NCBI GenBank assembly: GCA_023666645.1
Contig: JAMPBP010000001.1
Location: forward strand, 955,803 to 1,019,802
Reading direction: 5' to 3'
Length of the DNA: 64,000 nt
Source: Clostridiales bacterium
GTDB lineage: Bacteria; Bacteroidota; Bacteroidia; Bacteroidales; Muribaculaceae
The notes below the pieces were generated by a model. The model saw only the letters and a program-made list of their open reading frames with translations, did no database searches and was not told the DNA's origin. The position numbers were made by a program, and so were the translations under genes. Numbering within the stretch: the first letter of the stretch is position 1; every line of letters starts with the position of its first letter. This document shows, piece by piece, positions 62,192-64,000 of this stretch.

Positions 62192-64000
62192 ATGAACGAA
62201 ATATGGAAGGTGATTAAGCGCTTCATGCCGCCCTATAAGCGCTATCTGGTGCTTAATATCGTTTTTAATATTCTCGCTGCTCTGTTGACCCTCTTCTCCT
62301 TTGCCGTAATCATACCAATCCTGGAGATGCTGTTCCAGATAAAGACAGCGGTGTACACCTACATGCCACTGGGAACAGGCGACTTCAAGGATGTATGTAT
62401 CAACAATTTCTACTATTACACCCAGGAGTCGATACTCTACTTCGGCACCTCGGGAACGCTGGCTATGCTCGCAGCAGCGCTCGTTGTAATGACATTCCTG
62501 AAAGTGGGGGTAACCTATATGGCATCGTATGTCATCATACCCATGCGTCAAGGCATCGTGCGTGACATACGTAACGACATGTACAATAAGATTGTGTCGC
62601 TGCCAATAGGATTCTTCACTTCCGAGCGCAAGGGGGATGTGATAGCCAGAATGAGCGGAGACGTAGCCGAGATTGAAAATTCAATCATGGCGTCGCTCGA
62701 CATGTTTTTCAAGAACCCTGTGATGATAATCGTGTGCCTGGGAATGATGATAGCCATAAGCTGGCAACTTACGATTTTTGTCTTCATTCTCCTGCCCATT
62801 GCAGGTGTCATTATGGGACGTATAGGCAAGCGGCTTAAGCGCCAGTCGCTCGAAGGCCAGAACCAGTGGGGCACCATCATGAGCAATATAGAGGAGACCC
62901 TGGGCGGATTGCGCATCATCAAGGCTTTCAATGCCGAGGTAAAGGTGCGTGACCGGTTTGCTCGTGAAAATGAACGTTTCTACAGCATCTCGAAGGCAGT
63001 GGCAAGACGCCAGGCTCTTGCTCACCCCATGAGTGAGTTCCTGGGCACGACGGCAATCGCTATCGTGTTGTGGTTTGGCGGCACATTGATAATCACGGGC
63101 ATGTCGTCGATGACAGCCTCGACATTCATATATTATATGGTGATATTCTATAATATCATCAATCCGGCCAAGGAGTTCTCGAAGGCCGCCTATGCCATAC
63201 AAAGAGGCCTGGCGTCGATGGAGCGTGTCGACAAGATTCTCAATTCCGATAACCCCATCAAGGATCCGGCCATTCCTGAGAAGATTGATCATCTCAAGGG
63301 TGATATAAGCTATCGTGATGTCAATTTCACATATGATGGCTCTCACCCGGTGCTGAGTGATATCAACCTCGACATCAAGGCCGGAAGTACGGTAGCGCTC
63401 GTTGGACAGTCGGGCTCAGGAAAATCGACCATGGCAGATTTGATTCCACGGTTCTATGATGTCAATTCAGGGTCTATAACTGTCGATGGTATCGATGTAC
63501 GGGAACTCAGGGTGCATGACCTACGGTCGTTCATGGGCAATGTCAATCAGGAGGCTATCCTGTTCAATGATACCTTTTACAACAACATCACATTTGGCGT
63601 GGCCAACGCCACGCGTGAGCAAGTCGAGGCAGCTGCCCGCATAGCCAATGCCCATGAATTCATCATGGAGAGTCCCGAGGGCTACGAAACCAATATAGGA
63701 GACCGCGGCTGTAGACTCTCGGGAGGCCAGCGCCAGAGAATATCTATAGCTCGTGCCATCCTCAAGAATCCTCCGGTGTTGATTCTCGATGAGGCGACAT
63801 CGGCTCTCGATTCAGAGAGTGAAAAATCGGTACAGGAGGCCCTTGAACGACTCATGCAGGACCGTACGACTCTCGTGATAGCCCATCGACTGTCGACCAT
63901 AAGAAATGCCGATCTCATATGTGTGCTCCACGAGGGACGCATTGTGGAACGCGGAACCCACGAACAGCTCATGGATATGAACGGTTACTACAAGCGTCTG
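62192..64000 (+). CDS. ABC exporter, MsbA-like (3' end beyond window)
   Basis: Open from the ATG at 62192 to the window edge, 603 codons with no stop, so probably only a few residues are missing. Residues 1-330 form a six-helix ABC exporter membrane domain (RMSGDVAEIENSIMASL; EETLGGLRIIKAFNAE). The nucleotide-binding domain has Walker A LVGQSGSGKST, the Q-loop NVNQEAILFND, signature LSGGQRQRISIAR, Walker B VLILDEATSALD and the H-loop IAHRLST. Such half-transporters flip lipid A or other lipids and function as dimers. It follows the oxidoreductase operon by 34 bases. Confidence 0.93.
   Translation, partial: MNEIWKVIKRFMPPYKRYLVLNIVFNILAALLTLFSFAVIIPILEMLFQIKTAVYTYMPLGTGDFKDVCINNFYYYTQESILYFGTSGTLAMLAAALVVMTFLKVGVTYMASYVIIPMRQGIVRDIRNDMYNKIVSLPIGFFTSERKGDVIARMSGDVAEIENSIMASLDMFFKNPVMIIVCLGMMIAISWQLTIFVFILLPIAGVIMGRIGKRLKRQSLEGQNQWGTIMSNIEETLGGLRIIKAFNAEVKVRDRFARENERFYSISKAVARRQALAHPMSEFLGTTAIAIVLWFGGTLIITGMSSMTASTFIYYMVIFYNIINPAKEFSKAAYAIQRGLASMERVDKILNSDNPIKDPAIPEKIDHLKGDISYRDVNFTYDGSHPVLSDINLDIKAGSTVALVGQSGSGKSTMADLIPRFYDVNSGSITVDGIDVRELRVHDLRSFMGNVNQEAILFNDTFYNNITFGVANATREQVEAAARIANAHEFIMESPEGYETNIGDRGCRLSGGQRQRISIARAILKNPPVLILDEATSALDSESEKSVQEALERLMQDRTTLVIAHRLSTIRNADLICVLHEGRIVERGTHEQLMDMNGYYKRL

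Overview
The window looks like a chromosomal segment of an anaerobic gut member of the Bacteroidales; a Muribaculaceae-like genome is my guess, not shown. The evidence is FimA/Mfa-type fimbrial lipoproteins, lipoproteins with acidic residues just after the lipid cysteine, TonB-type outer-membrane barrels, ferredoxin-linked 2-oxoacid oxidoreductases, LptC/CoaX gene order typical of Bacteroidetes, and several promoters of the Bacteroides form (TTTG or TTG, about 20 bp, TAnnTTTG). No rRNA, tRNA, CRISPR array or intact insertion sequence was seen.

Layout. 1-5890: end of a fimbrial subunit gene, then a Mfa2-like lipoprotein and a large fimbrillin-like tip protein, closed by a hairpin. 5918-8495: polysaccharide flippase and GT2 glycosyltransferase. 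8506-12522 (minus): CtpA-type protease, CoaD, topoisomerase IV subunit B. 12587-16800 (minus): CBS/DUF21 membrane protein, LptC, an outer-membrane protein and CoaX, a cell-envelope/CoA cluster. 16893-24450 (minus): GH25 lysozyme, metal ABC permease, a small Cys-motif protein, AroA, MalY-type aminotransferase, GT2, thioredoxin-fold lipoprotein, HIT protein, GreA. 24716-27631 (minus): outer-membrane beta-barrel protein. 28154-31732: pyruvate:ferredoxin oxidoreductase. 31913-32207: an intergenic stretch with promoter, pseudoknot-capable RNA and terminator. 32263-36456: small HTH protein, a 1047-residue collagen-like surface lipoprotein and a small lipoprotein. 36731-38662 (minus): TonB-dependent receptor. 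38776-39931: two fragments of an IS5-type transposase flanking an AT-rich two-gene cassette. 40128-44854: MetY, DbpA-like helicase, SGNH hydrolase, aldo/keto reductase. 44878-49605 (minus): sugar aminotransferase, double-cupin ketoisomerase, endonuclease/phosphatase-like protein and two rhomboid proteases in one apparent operon. 49816-57290 (minus): phosphodiesterase, GH127, beta-propeller protein and a 1110-residue DUF4062/STAND-like/propeller protein. 57416-59192 (minus): thiol peroxidase and a thioredoxin-fold protein. 59377-62157: four-subunit 2-oxoacid:ferredoxin oxidoreductase. 62192-64000: MsbA-like ABC exporter, cut by the window edge.

The features most worth following are (a) the DUF4062 protein, which has the architecture of eukaryotic NWD1/TEP1-like and bacterial STAND proteins but no recognisable Walker A lysine, and its beta-propeller neighbour; (b) the structured RNA candidate between the PFOR gene and the HTH gene; and (c) the transposase-flanked cassette encoding a glycine-zipper peptide plus a membrane protein. 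Most other genes are housekeeping, envelope or central-metabolism genes.
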